Shown one piece after another: positions 18,173 through 26,437 of a stretch of DNA of 64,000 bases. Location: assembly GCF_030848495.1 (NCBI RefSeq), contig NZ_JAVDDT010000011.1, positions 1-64,000 of the forward strand, in the 5' to 3' direction. The translations under genes were made by a program, and so were the position numbers. The notes below the pieces were generated by a model that was not told the origin of the DNA, searched no databases, and was given only the letters and a program-made list of their open reading frames with translations. The stretch comes from Natronospira bacteriovora (GTDB lineage: Bacteria > Pseudomonadota > Gammaproteobacteria > Natronospirales > Natronospiraceae). How positions within the stretch are numbered: the first letter of the stretch is position 1; every line of letters begins with the position of its first letter.

Positions 18173-19657
18173 ATGCTGATTCTGCCCCTGCACAAGAAAC
18201 CCACCCGGGAAAACTTCCCCGTCGTCACGGCCCTGATCCTGTTGATCAACGTGCTTGTCTTTTTTGTCCTTCAGGGGGGTGACGGTGCCGTTGAAACCGA
18301 GGCGGGGCAGTACTACCACGACAGTGGCCTGTCGGCACAGGAATGGGAATGGTTCGGCGAACACATCTCGCCGAATGACCAGCCTCACTGGGATTATCGC
18401 CAGGAGCTGGATGCCCTGGCGGAGGAGGATGTGCCGGACGCCTTCATCGCCCTTTTCCGGGCCAATGTGCTCGAAAGCCATCCCGATTTTCTCGAGGCCG
18501 CCGAAGCCGGCGAGTTCCTCAGCCGGGATTCCGAGGACTGGGCGGACTGGGCGCAGCAGCGTGAACAGTTCGAATCCATGATGGATGAGAGCTTCACCCA
18601 GCGTTACCTGCTCAAATACTGGAAGGTGGAGCCGGCGAACCTGTTCGCCCACATGTTCATGCATGGCAGTTTCATGCATCTGTTCGGCAACATGCTCTTC
18701 CTGGTTCTGCTGGGTCTGTTGGTGGAAGGGGCCCTGGGGCGATGGCTGTATCTGGGCGCCTACCTGCTATCGGGTCTGGGTGCCGCCGGCGCCACGCTGC
18801 TCATGAACTGGGGCATTCCCACCGGCATGCTGGGCGCCTCCGGGGCCATTGCCGGTCTCATGGGCCTGTTCGCCGTCCTCTACGGCCTGCGCAAGGTGCG
18901 CTTCTTCTACTGGTTCTTCGTCTACTTCGATTACGTGCGCGCCCCGGCGCTGATCCTCCTGCCGGCCTGGCTGGGCTGGGAGCTGCTGCAGTTTTTCATG
19001 GACGACAGCAATGTGGCCTATGACGCGCACATCGGCGGCATCGTCACCGGGGCCCTGCTGGGTGTGCTGGTGCTGAAGCTCAACTGGGAAGACCGCGAAT
19101 TCCTGGATGAGGAAGTGCGTGAAGACGATGACCGCGAGACATTGCTCCACGCACGCGAAGCCTTGAGTGAGCTACGACCGGACAAGGCCAAGCGAGCCCT
19201 GCGGCCATTGCTGGAGCGTCACGGGCAGGACATTCAGGTACTCAGGCTCTGGTACGCCGCCTGCAAGCTGCAGGCCGGTGACCCGGAGCGCCATGAGGCG
19301 GCCGCCGCCATCTTTGCCCTGCCCGGCCGTGATGCGGCCAGCCGTGCCTTCATCCTGGAAACCGCCCGGGACTACCTCGGGCAGGGCCGGATACGCCTGC
19401 GCCCGGCCCAGCTGACATCCCTGGCCGGCCGCCTGGCCGGCTGGGGTGAGACAGAGGAGGCACAGCGACTGATCCGGGCGCTGGGCCGAATGAAACAGGT
19501 ACCGGCCGGGATGGCCGATGCCTGCCTGAAGCTGGCGCACGCCTGGCTGCTCAAGGGCGAGCCGAATCGGGCCGGCAACTGCCTGGCACTGGCGGACAGA
19601 TTCGTCCAGACGGCGCCTGAACGCCAACGGATCCAGGCACTTCGCCGACAGCTCTAA
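18173..19657 (+). CDS. rhomboid intramembrane serine protease with long loop and C-terminal extension
   Basis: 494 residues. The catalytic dyad is S223 in GASGAIAG and H286 in DAHIGG, with the FAHMFMHGSFMHLFGNM loop typical of rhomboids. Two unusual additions: about 115 acidic residues between the first helix (about 15-34) and the conserved loop, and a cytoplasmic C-terminal half (about 320-494) of TPR-like helices (LLERHGQDIQVLRLWYAACK). No clear ribosome site precedes the ATG. Membrane-embedded; the substrates are unknown. It is not the short rhombosortase form, although a protein with a C-terminal sorting-like tail is encoded at 43275. Converges on the next gene with a 16-base gap. Confidence 0.92.
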   Translation: MLILPLHKKPTRENFPVVTALILLINVLVFFVLQGGDGAVETEAGQYYHDSGLSAQEWEWFGEHISPNDQPHWDYRQELDALAEEDVPDAFIALFRANVLESHPDFLEAAEAGEFLSRDSEDWADWAQQREQFESMMDESFTQRYLLKYWKVEPANLFAHMFMHGSFMHLFGNMLFLVLLGLLVEGALGRWLYLGAYLLSGLGAAGATLLMNWGIPTGMLGASGAIAGLMGLFAVLYGLRKVRFFYWFFVYFDYVRAPALILLPAWLGWELLQFFMDDSNVAYDAHIGGIVTGALLGVLVLKLNWEDREFLDEEVREDDDRETLLHAREALSELRPDKAKRALRPLLERHGQDIQVLRLWYAACKLQAGDPERHEAAAAIFALPGRDAASRAFILETARDYLGQGRIRLRPAQLTSLAGRLAGWGETEEAQRLIRALGRMKQVPAGMADACLKLAHAWLLKGEPNRAGNCLALADRFVQTAPERQRIQALRRQL

Positions 19658-19673
19658 AGCAAGGCAGGTCCAT

Positions 19674-20978
19674 TCAGGCCGGCTTCGGCTTTGGTGATGT
19701 CAGCGGGCCCTCCGAGATCTGACTGGCCAGCCGCTCCATCTCCCCGCGTTTCTCATGCTCCGGGAATCGCCGAATCAGCTGCCCGAGAATTTTCAATGCC
19801 TGCTCATCCTTGCCGCGGCCGAACCACAGGGCGCGGGCCGCGAGGTAATAGTTCTCGGCCACGTCCGGATGCTTCGGATGCTGCTGGGCAAAGCCATTGG
19901 TGAGCTTGATCACCGATTCATGGTCAGCGAATCGATCCATCACCTGGGCCAGGTCCAGTACGGTCCTGGCTTCCTTCGGCCGGAAGTTCGGATCCAGCTG
20001 CAGGCATTCCTTCATCACCAGCATGGCCTTCTTTTCATCTTCATGCCCGTAAAGCAGGATGGAAATGTATTCACGTCCGTGCTCAAGGAGCTCTTCCTTG
20101 CGCCCCTGCAGGGACAGCAGCTTGCGGTAACGCTCGTGCTCTTCCGGCAGGCCGCCCTGATTCAGGGTGGTGCGCAGGTGCGCAATGGCACCATCGGTGT
20201 CGCCCTGGCGAATGCGCTCCTCGGCCTCCTGCAGGGCGGGTGTTGCCGGCACCGACACCTGTTTGCCCTCACGCCGTTTGTCCACGCCCTCGCCGTCAAC
20301 CTCGACACCCAGGGCTTCGTGGTTCTCGTAGACCAGATAACCCATGAGGTGGAAACTGGCGATCAGGAAATACCCGCCCACCAGGAACAGGCCCACGGCC
20401 CCCAGCCAGCCGTAACCGGCCAGCCAGGCCATCAGGCCTTCCGCCATGGTCTGGCTGAGGGACAGCATCATCAGCAAGAGCACGGCAATGAAATAGGCCC
20501 AGCCGATGCGACGAATCACATTGAACCAGGCCAGGGGGTTGAGGGCATACAGCAGGCTGTTGGTCATCACCACGATCATGATGGCGGCCGGCCAGGCGAA
20601 ACCCACGGCCAGGCCCACCAGCGCGGTCAGCAGCATCGACCCCGTGGCAATGGCCACGGCAACCACCAGCAGGATGAGACCGAACAGCAGCAGAAACTGC
20701 TTGGCCAGCATCCAGCTGGTATTGGCGCTCTGTATCTCCGGCGGTTCCATCCAGCCCCGGGCGGTGGCCTCAAGGCAGTCCGCAGCAAACTTGTAGAGGC
20801 CGACATAGGCGACCAGCACCAGCAGGAAGCCGATCAGGGGAAGAAAGATCCCCACGCCGTACAGCAGGGCAAAGAGCCCCAGCGATGTCAGACAGGCGGA
20901 ATGGAATGGATAGGCGAAGATGCGGGGCAGTCGTTCCCATACCCGCGGAATGCGATTCTCATCATCAAGCAAGGCCAT
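19674..20978 (-). CDS. polytopic membrane protein with TPR-like cytoplasmic domain
   Basis: 434 residues, ATG after GAGGGGA. The first 225 residues contain about six membrane helices of the DUF4013-like pattern (LGLFALLYGVGIFLPLIGFL, LFGLILLVVAVAIATGSMLL, FIAVLLLMMLSLSQ). Residues about 250-434 are helical repeats of TPR character (AEERIRQGDTDGAIAHLRTT, ENYYLAARALWFGRGKDEQA), ending in a Pro/Lys tail. No enzymatic motif. The same membrane-plus-TPR design appears in the convergent rhomboid gene, which may be coincidence or may mark a shared complex. Confidence 0.7.
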   Translation of the reverse strand: MALLDDENRIPRVWERLPRIFAYPFHSACLTSLGLFALLYGVGIFLPLIGFLLVLVAYVGLYKFAADCLEATARGWMEPPEIQSANTSWMLAKQFLLLFGLILLVVAVAIATGSMLLTALVGLAVGFAWPAAIMIVVMTNSLLYALNPLAWFNVIRRIGWAYFIAVLLLMMLSLSQTMAEGLMAWLAGYGWLGAVGLFLVGGYFLIASFHLMGYLVYENHEALGVEVDGEGVDKRREGKQVSVPATPALQEAEERIRQGDTDGAIAHLRTTLNQGGLPEEHERYRKLLSLQGRKEELLEHGREYISILLYGHEDEKKAMLVMKECLQLDPNFRPKEARTVLDLAQVMDRFADHESVIKLTNGFAQQHPKHPDVAENYYLAARALWFGRGKDEQALKILGQLIRRFPEHEKRGEMERLASQISEGPLTSPKPKPA

Positions 20979-21174
20979 CTGGCTTTCCCCTCTTGTCTCC
21001 CTGGCGGGCCTTTTCGTTCATCACCATCGTCCGGATGGTGACAGCGCCGAAACGCGGTGGGCCCGAATGTCCTGATGGAAGCCGAACCGGGCTCCCCGGC
21101 CACGGATCGGCCTGTCGATTGTCGCTGCCGGGCTCCGCTCATGCAATCCGGGCATGATGTCGGGTGCGGAAGCC

Positions 21175-21227
21175 TTGACAGAATGGACTACACATGTAGG
21201 CTTGAAAGCATCAAACTTACAACTGTA
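21175..21227 (+). promoter_or_regulatory. BlaI-type promoter with two TACA-N2-TGTA operators
   Basis: A -35 TTGACA (21175-21180) is followed by two exact TACA-N2-TGTA palindromes: TACACATGTA (21189-21198) and TACAACTGTA (21218-21227), 29 bases apart, centre to centre. The first lies in the -35/-10 spacer and the second 10 bases before the regulator start codon. This is the established operator of BlaI/MecI repressors, so the operon is very probably autoregulated. Confidence 0.85.
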
Positions 21228-21236
21228 GTCCAAGCC

Positions 21237-21599
21237 ATGAAGATATCCGAATCCGAATCCCGTGTCATGGAAGTGCTCTGGGACGCGCAACCGCAGCACT
21301 CCGGCGACATCGTCGCTGCCGTCACCGCCCGGGAGGACTGGAGCCCGAAAACCGTGCGCACCCTGCTGGCCCGATTGCTGGACAAGGGCGCCGTCCGGCG
21401 GGAAGGCGGCAGCCGCCCCTTCCTCTACAGCCCCTGCCTCAGCCGCGAGGATTGGCTGCGGGAGCAGACCGGGCAGCTGGTGGACAGCCACTGCCAGGGG
21501 CGTCTGGCGCCCCTGGTATCGGCCTTCGCCCGTCGTGAAAAACTGTCCGAGGAAGACCGCCGGGAGATCCTGGCCATCCTGAAGGAGATGGAAGAATGA
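21237..21599 (+). CDS. blaI: BlaI/MecI-family repressor
   Basis: 120 residues beginning MKISESESRVMEVLWDAQP, the standard BlaI winged-helix start; sixty upstream codons in the open frame run through the operators and were discarded. The recognition region reads WSPKTVRTLLARLLDKGAVR, close to the family norm, and the C-terminal helix (REILAILKEMEE) is the dimerisation part. It should bind the two palindromes directly upstream and be inactivated by cleavage when its membrane partner is activated. Its stop overlaps the start of the M56 gene (ATGA). Confidence 0.92.
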   Translation: MKISESESRVMEVLWDAQPQHSGDIVAAVTAREDWSPKTVRTLLARLLDKGAVRREGGSRPFLYSPCLSREDWLREQTGQLVDSHCQGRLAPLVSAFARREKLSEEDRREILAILKEMEE

Positions 21600-22879
21600 G
21601 CCCGCACGCTATCCTGCACTGGCTGGCCCATACCAGCCTCGCCCTGGCCCTGCTGCTGCCCCTGGCCTGGCTGTTGTCGGCCTGGATGCGTCGCTGCGGC
21701 GCGGGGCGACTGGCCTACGCCTGCTGGCTGCTACCGCTGCCGGCATTGCTGCCGGCCGGCCTTCTTGCCACGGGGGCACCCCTCGCCACGCCCCTTCCGC
21801 CATCGCTGAACCCCACCGTTGTCATGGACACCCTGACGGTCACGGGCAGTGAGACCGGATCGTCCCTGAGCGGCGTGCTGCTCGCCGTCTGGCTGGCCGG
21901 TGCCCTGCTGCTGGGCGGATTCAGCCTGTTCAGCCAGTGGCGCTTCGAGCGCGGCCTGCAGCAGGGCGCCCGGCCGGGCTCCGCCATCACCGGGCCATGG
22001 CGCCGTTGGCTGGACTGCAGCGCGATACCGCGCTGGCTGTCGGTCATGCAGACCAGCGCCTGCCGCAGCCCCATGCTGGTCGGCGTGGTACGCCCCCGCC
22101 TTGTGCTGCCGTTGGACAGCCGGGACCGGGTCGCCGACGAGGGCCTGTTGATGCTCGAACATGAACTGGCCCATCTGCGCCACGGCGATACCGTCTGGAA
22201 TGCCGTGCTGCTGTTCCTGCGCAGCCTGTTCTGGTTTCACCCCCTGGTCCATCTGGCCGCCGGGCGCATGCGCCGGGACCAGGAACTGGCCGCCGATGAG
22301 AGCGTGGTCGTTCAGCTCAAGCCATCCACGCGCATTGACTATGCCCATCTGCTTTGCAGCTCGAGTGGCCTGGAGCCGCGCCACCTGGCTGTGTCCTGGA
22401 TCACACGCGGCTCACTCAGGGAGCGAATGATGATGATTGGAAAATCACGCGAGCAACGACTGTCCGTGGCAGGCGGACTGGGGATTCTGCTGCTGGCACT
22501 GGTGAGCGGCACGGCCTTGGCGGGCAGCCTGGTCAACACGGCCAGCGACACGGACCGGCATCAGGCCACCGAGGCCGACCCGGCTGAACACAAGGACGGC
22601 GCACTGAAACCCATCGTGCGGGTGGCACCCAAATGGCCGAGAGAAGCGGTCCAACAGGGCATCGAGGGTGAAGTCACTATGGAAATGCGGGTACACAAGG
22701 ATGGCAGTGTGAGCGACGTAACCGTGGTCGCCTCCAATCCGGAAGGCGTCTTTGATGAAGCCGCGGTGGAGGCCGTGGAGCAGTGGAGAATCCACCCCGC
22801 GATGGAGGAACTGCCGGATGGGTCGGTGGAGGTGCGTGCGGCAACCGTCCGCCAGACCATCCACTTCCGGCTCGACTGA
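21596..22879 (+). CDS. BlaR1-like M56 metallopeptidase fused to a TonB C-terminal domain
   Basis: 427 residues. Four membrane helices surround a cytoplasmic zinc-protease domain with HELAH at 189-193 and the third ligand region QELAADESVV. A last helix (GGLGILLLALVSGTALAG, about 293-310) leads to a periplasmic tail that ends in a TonB C-terminal fold (PKWPREAVQQGIEGEVTMEM ... AVEAVEQWRIHPA, about 340-425). BlaR1 proper has a penicillin-binding domain there; here it is replaced by TonB_C, as in many proteobacterial M56 proteins. The signal sensed is thus unlikely to be a covalently bound beta-lactam. Co-translated with blaI. Confidence 0.9.
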   Translation: MSPHAILHWLAHTSLALALLLPLAWLLSAWMRRCGAGRLAYACWLLPLPALLPAGLLATGAPLATPLPPSLNPTVVMDTLTVTGSETGSSLSGVLLAVWLAGALLLGGFSLFSQWRFERGLQQGARPGSAITGPWRRWLDCSAIPRWLSVMQTSACRSPMLVGVVRPRLVLPLDSRDRVADEGLLMLEHELAHLRHGDTVWNAVLLFLRSLFWFHPLVHLAAGRMRRDQELAADESVVVQLKPSTRIDYAHLLCSSSGLEPRHLAVSWITRGSLRERMMMIGKSREQRLSVAGGLGILLLALVSGTALAGSLVNTASDTDRHQATEADPAEHKDGALKPIVRVAPKWPREAVQQGIEGEVTMEMRVHKDGSVSDVTVVASNPEGVFDEAAVEAVEQWRIHPAMEELPDGSVEVRAATVRQTIHFRLD

Positions 22880-22888
22880 CACAAGCAG

Positions 22889-22913
22889 CCCCGGCCACCG
22901 AGTGTGGCCGGGG
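22889..22913. terminator. hairpin between convergent genes
   Basis: CCCCGGCCAC (22889-22898) pairs perfectly with GTGGCCGGGG (22904-22913), loop CGAGT, seven bases before the end of the convergent HIT gene. The T runs are weak on both strands, but the position suggests a bidirectional terminator. Confidence 0.65.
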
Positions 22914-22919
22914 CCTCCT

Positions 22920-23336
22920 TCAATTCCTGATCATGCCCGCCTCATTCAGCGCTTGCCGGATGCCGTCCAGTTGCGCTGCCGACCAGTCTTCCCCAGCCGG
23001 CAAGTTTCCCCACACCACACCCGGCCAGCAGGCGTCACCCGGGTAGCGGCCCACCACATGCACATGCAGCTGCGGCACCAGATTGCCGATGGCGGCCATG
23101 TTGGTGTGTTCACTGCCATGATGCTGTTTCACGAAGGCCGCCAGGGCGAACACCGCCTCCATGAGAGGCTGGCGTTGCGCTGCTGGCAGAGCCTGCAGCT
23201 CGCGCTCATCGCTTTCCGGCACCATCAGGTACCAGGGCAGCGTGGCATTGCGCTGCAGCAGCAGCCAGCCGGCGGCCGAACGCCCCAGTACATGGCAATC
23301 CGCCTGCAGGCGCGGATGCAGCTGGAACTCACTCAT
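22920..23336 (-). CDS. HIT-family hydrolase
   Basis: 138 residues. The family motif is PQLHVHVVGRYPGD near residue 90, with the first histidine of the triad replaced by Q (Q-L-H-V-H-V-V), as is common in this proteobacterial branch; the middle histidine nucleophile is present. The N-terminal PRLQADCHVLGR...WYLMVPE is typical. Members hydrolyse dinucleoside polyphosphates or nucleoside phosphoramidates; the substrate here is unknown. The start codon overlaps the stop of the upstream membrane gene by 4 bases, so the two are co-translated. Confidence 0.88.
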   Translation of the reverse strand: MSEFQLHPRLQADCHVLGRSAAGWLLLQRNATLPWYLMVPESDERELQALPAAQRQPLMEAVFALAAFVKQHHGSEHTNMAAIGNLVPQLHVHVVGRYPGDACWPGVVWGNLPAGEDWSAAQLDGIRQALNEAGMIRN

Positions 23337-24154
23337 GAATCGGCGCCGGCCTTGAGCGCCTCGTGACGCCGCTTGATTTCCTCACGCACCCGCTGGATTT
23401 CATCCGAACTGTCCGAGGCCGCCGGCGCATTGTCGTAGCTATCCGACTGGGACAGGCCCAGCGTCAGGGACAGGATGGAGAAGACCACCACACTCAGGCC
23501 GGCCAGCAGGAGTATCAGCGGCGGGGTAAGCGCGCCGGTGAAATAATCCAGATCCGCCACCGCAGCGGCCTGGATCTCGAAGCCGCCCATGCTGACCACG
23601 TACATGCTGAGCACGGCCAGGGCCATCACGGGCGCGGCCACATAGCGATAACGGGGCCGCGGACTGCGGGCCAGATACATGGCCGGCACCGCCAGCAACA
23701 CCGCCAGGGCCACACCCGCGAACAGGAAGAACTCATCGTGGACAATCAGGCCCTGGACACGAATGGCTGCGGCCGCCAGATAGTTCATGGCGGCCAGGCC
23801 GCCGCCGATGAACACCGCCGCCAGCGGGATCAGACCCGGCACATGCCCCCAGCGATAGGCCAGATACAGGCCCGGCAGAAAGGCCAGCAGCGGTGCCAGA
23901 AATGCGGCCAGCGCAAGACGGGCATCAAAGGTAATCAGGGTGTCCGGGGTCACCGCGAGCAGACCAAGGAAGTACGGCGCCCAGGCCGTGCAGCCGGCCA
24001 GGATCATGGCGGAAAGCAGCAGCCAGGACAGGCGGGTACGCCCGGCCGGCGCAATCCAGCGGGCGGCGGAGAAGGTGGACAGGGCGCCGAAGGCCGCCAC
24101 CAGGAAGGAAACCACGAGCAATCCATATACGACATCCGAAAGCCAGAAATCCAT
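23333..24154 (-). CDS. MHYT-like integral membrane protein, motif degenerate
   Basis: 273 residues from the ATG 7 bases after GAGGGG. Seven hydrophobic helices in MHYT order, with a short coiled C-terminal tail (SSDEIQRVREEIKRRHEALK). MHYT domains carry three M-H-Y-T-like sites thought to bind copper; here they read GCTAWAPYFLGLLA, GGGLAAMNYLAAAAI and MYVVSMGGFEI, so the histidines are lost or displaced. Metal binding is therefore doubtful. There is no GGDEF, EAL or kinase domain. Co-translated with the HIT gene. Confidence 0.7.
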   Translation of the reverse strand: MDFWLSDVVYGLLVVSFLVAAFGALSTFSAARWIAPAGRTRLSWLLLSAMILAGCTAWAPYFLGLLAVTPDTLITFDARLALAAFLAPLLAFLPGLYLAYRWGHVPGLIPLAAVFIGGGLAAMNYLAAAAIRVQGLIVHDEFFLFAGVALAVLLAVPAMYLARSPRPRYRYVAAPVMALAVLSMYVVSMGGFEIQAAAVADLDYFTGALTPPLILLLAGLSVVVFSILSLTLGLSQSDSYDNAPAASDSSDEIQRVREEIKRRHEALKAGADS

Positions 24155-24183
24155 GGCCATTCCCCTCTGTTGCAATCCGCCTG

Positions 24184-24211
24184 AATGTACAAGGTTTTCG
24201 GCTTATGTAAA
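24184..24211 (-). promoter_or_regulatory. promoter of the MHYT-HIT operon
   Basis: On the minus strand TTTACA (24211-24206) and TACATT (24189-24184) are 16 bases apart, about 30 bases before the start codon. A plausible sigma-70 promoter. Confidence 0.45.
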
Positions 24212-24270
24212 AGGCGCAGGGTCTGGCGGCAGTTGCTCGGCCGCTGAAGGCCGGCAGGTACTGACTGCCC

Positions 24271-26172
24271 TCACTCCCGCAGCCAGCGATCCATCCAGGT
24301 CTCCAGGCGCTCGTACATGTCCACGCGATTCTCAAGGCGGCGGTAACGATGGGGCTCATCCGGATAGCTGTGGCTCTCGAAGACCTTGTCATGCTGTTCG
24401 AGGGCCTCTACGACCAGCTCGAACTGACTGAAGGGGGCGCGGGTGTCGGCCTCGCCATGCATGATCAGGATCGGCGTCTGCACCTGATCGAGCAGACGAA
24501 CCGAATCACTCACCCGATAGGTTTCCGGCCGCTCCTGCGGGGTGCCACCGTGGCCGTCGGCGGTGAGGATCCGGCCCAGGCGGTCGGTGTATTCCCAGGC
24601 ATGGGCCCAGTCGTAAATGCCGCCCATGGGCACGGCGGCGTCGAAGGCCTCCGGTGCCCGGGTCACCGCGGCGAGACTGATGATGCCACCGTAGCTGTAG
24701 CCATAGATGCCCACCTTGCCGCTGGACCAGGGCTGCTTGCGCACCCAGTCGGCCGCGGCCGCCGCATCCAGGGCCTGGGCATTGGACCAGTCCTCGATGG
24801 CCATGTCCTGAAAGGGGCGACCGAAACCGGAACCGCCTCGATAGTTCACCGCGAGCACCACATAGCCCTGCTGCGCCAGGCGCTGCTCCACCAGGTTCAA
24901 ACCGTTGAAATAGGAATTGGTGCCGCCCCCGTGGACCTGGATCAGGGTGGGGTAGGACTGGCCGGGATCGAAACCCGGCGGCAGGAAGCGAAAGGCCTGG
25001 ATGTAATGGCCATCAAAGCTGCGATAACTGATCTCCACCGCCTCCTGCACGCCGGGCCAGCGGGAGGCGAAGGCGGTCAGCGTTCGCGGCTCACCCCCCT
25101 CCAGGGTGAGCAGATCCGCCTCGCGGCCCCGGGTGGAGGTGGAACGCACGACGACAAAGCGATCGCCGCTGGCGCTGGCGTCATAGGCATGGATCAGGCC
25201 ACCCATGTTGCTGACCCGCGTCGCAACACCACCATCGACGGGCACGCGCCACCATTCCAGTTCAGCCCGTTCATGCACGGGGAAGAAAAGCTCGTCGCCG
25301 TCCGGCCCCCAGATGGGACGGTCCATGGCCATGGCGTGCACCGCCATGTCGACCCGCTGTTCGCGACCGGAAGCCACGTCCACCACATAAATGTCCGCCA
25401 TGTCCCCATACCACATGCCCGCCTTGTCGGCGCCCATGACGGCAATGCGTTCACCATCCGGGGACCAGCTGGGCGTATACCAGGCCATGAAGGAGCGGGA
25501 GAGCTGACGCCGCTCCCCCGTGGCGACGTCCACAACCCACAGGTTGTCGCCCCAGTAGTCGCCTTCATTGGAGATGAAGGCAATGGATTGCCCATCCGGG
25601 GACCAGGCAAGGCCAAAGCGGGCCTCTTCGAGGGTCATGGCGCCTTCGGTCAGCGCACGGGCCGGTTCACGGCCCTCATCACGGCCCTCATCACGGCCCT
25701 GGGCATCCACCAGCCACACATCCTGATGGCCCGAGCGGCCGCTCATGAAGGCAATGGTCTTGCCGTCCGGGGAGATCACCGGTGCCCGCACGTCACCGTC
25801 ATCCCGGGTCAGCCGACGGGGCCGATCCGAATCCCGCGCCACCCGCCAGAGCTCATGGTCACGGATGAAGACGATACCCTGACCGTCGGGAAACCAGACC
25901 GGTGAATGCCCCTCGACCCAGAATTCGCTGTCACCGCTGTCCACCGACTGACGATGGATGCCCTGGTGACGGGGCGTATCGACACTCAGGGCCAGTTCCT
26001 CGCCATCGGCGGACAGGCTGACGCCCATGACGCCATCATGCCCCGTGGCGCGGCAGACATCGGCCGCACAGATGGCCTCCCATTCCAGCGGCTGCTGGCG
26101 TGATTCGGAGACGGCAAGGGCGGGTAGAAGCAGGAAGGAGGCGAGGACGAACAGGGGGCGAACGAGACTCAC
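24271..26172 (-). CDS. exported S9 family prolyl-oligopeptidase-type peptidase
   Basis: 633 residues starting at a GTG 6 bases after GAGGAG; fourteen earlier codons lack a ribosome site. Signal peptide (LVRPLFVLASFLLLPALAVS), then a TolB-like propeller (FSPDG-type blades: VWFPDGQGIVFIRDHELWRV, ISPDGKTIAFMSGRSG, WSPDGQSIAFISNEGD), then an alpha/beta hydrolase domain. The catalytic triad is seen in GYSYGG (Ser), HGEADTRAP (Asp) and DEPHRY (His). It should cleave peptides in the periplasm or outside the cell. A direct repeat of GAGGGCCGTGAT type (about 25671-25697) encodes a repeated EGRD segment. Confidence 0.92.
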   Translation of the reverse strand: MSLVRPLFVLASFLLLPALAVSESRQQPLEWEAICAADVCRATGHDGVMGVSLSADGEELALSVDTPRHQGIHRQSVDSGDSEFWVEGHSPVWFPDGQGIVFIRDHELWRVARDSDRPRRLTRDDGDVRAPVISPDGKTIAFMSGRSGHQDVWLVDAQGRDEGRDEGREPARALTEGAMTLEEARFGLAWSPDGQSIAFISNEGDYWGDNLWVVDVATGERRQLSRSFMAWYTPSWSPDGERIAVMGADKAGMWYGDMADIYVVDVASGREQRVDMAVHAMAMDRPIWGPDGDELFFPVHERAELEWWRVPVDGGVATRVSNMGGLIHAYDASASGDRFVVVRSTSTRGREADLLTLEGGEPRTLTAFASRWPGVQEAVEISYRSFDGHYIQAFRFLPPGFDPGQSYPTLIQVHGGGTNSYFNGLNLVEQRLAQQGYVVLAVNYRGGSGFGRPFQDMAIEDWSNAQALDAAAAADWVRKQPWSSGKVGIYGYSYGGIISLAAVTRAPEAFDAAVPMGGIYDWAHAWEYTDRLGRILTADGHGGTPQERPETYRVSDSVRLLDQVQTPILIMHGEADTRAPFSQFELVVEALEQHDKVFESHSYPDEPHRYRRLENRVDMYERLETWMDRWLRE

Positions 26173-26437
26173 AGGCAGCTCCTCAAAGCGGAAGACGGGT
26201 TGGCGACATGACAACTTGCATTCGGACTATTGACCATTCTCCGTCACGAGAATTCCCGGCAGGCCCCCTGGGCCGGGGAACCCCGTCATTGGTGGCCGGT
26301 CAGATAACGAATTGCCCCATACCCTGAATCGTGTGCACCCACGGTTGCACGGTGGGCATTGACGTATCGTATAAGCTGTATTGAATGACCCGAAGTGGAT
26401 TTTCACCATCCCGCAACCTTCAGACATGGAATGGCCG

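Noticed and set aside
24349-25905. 518-codon open frame on the plus strand opposite the S9 peptidase
   Set aside because: It is antisense to a gene with a full catalytic triad and has no ribosome site or domain; high GC leaves the opposite frame open.
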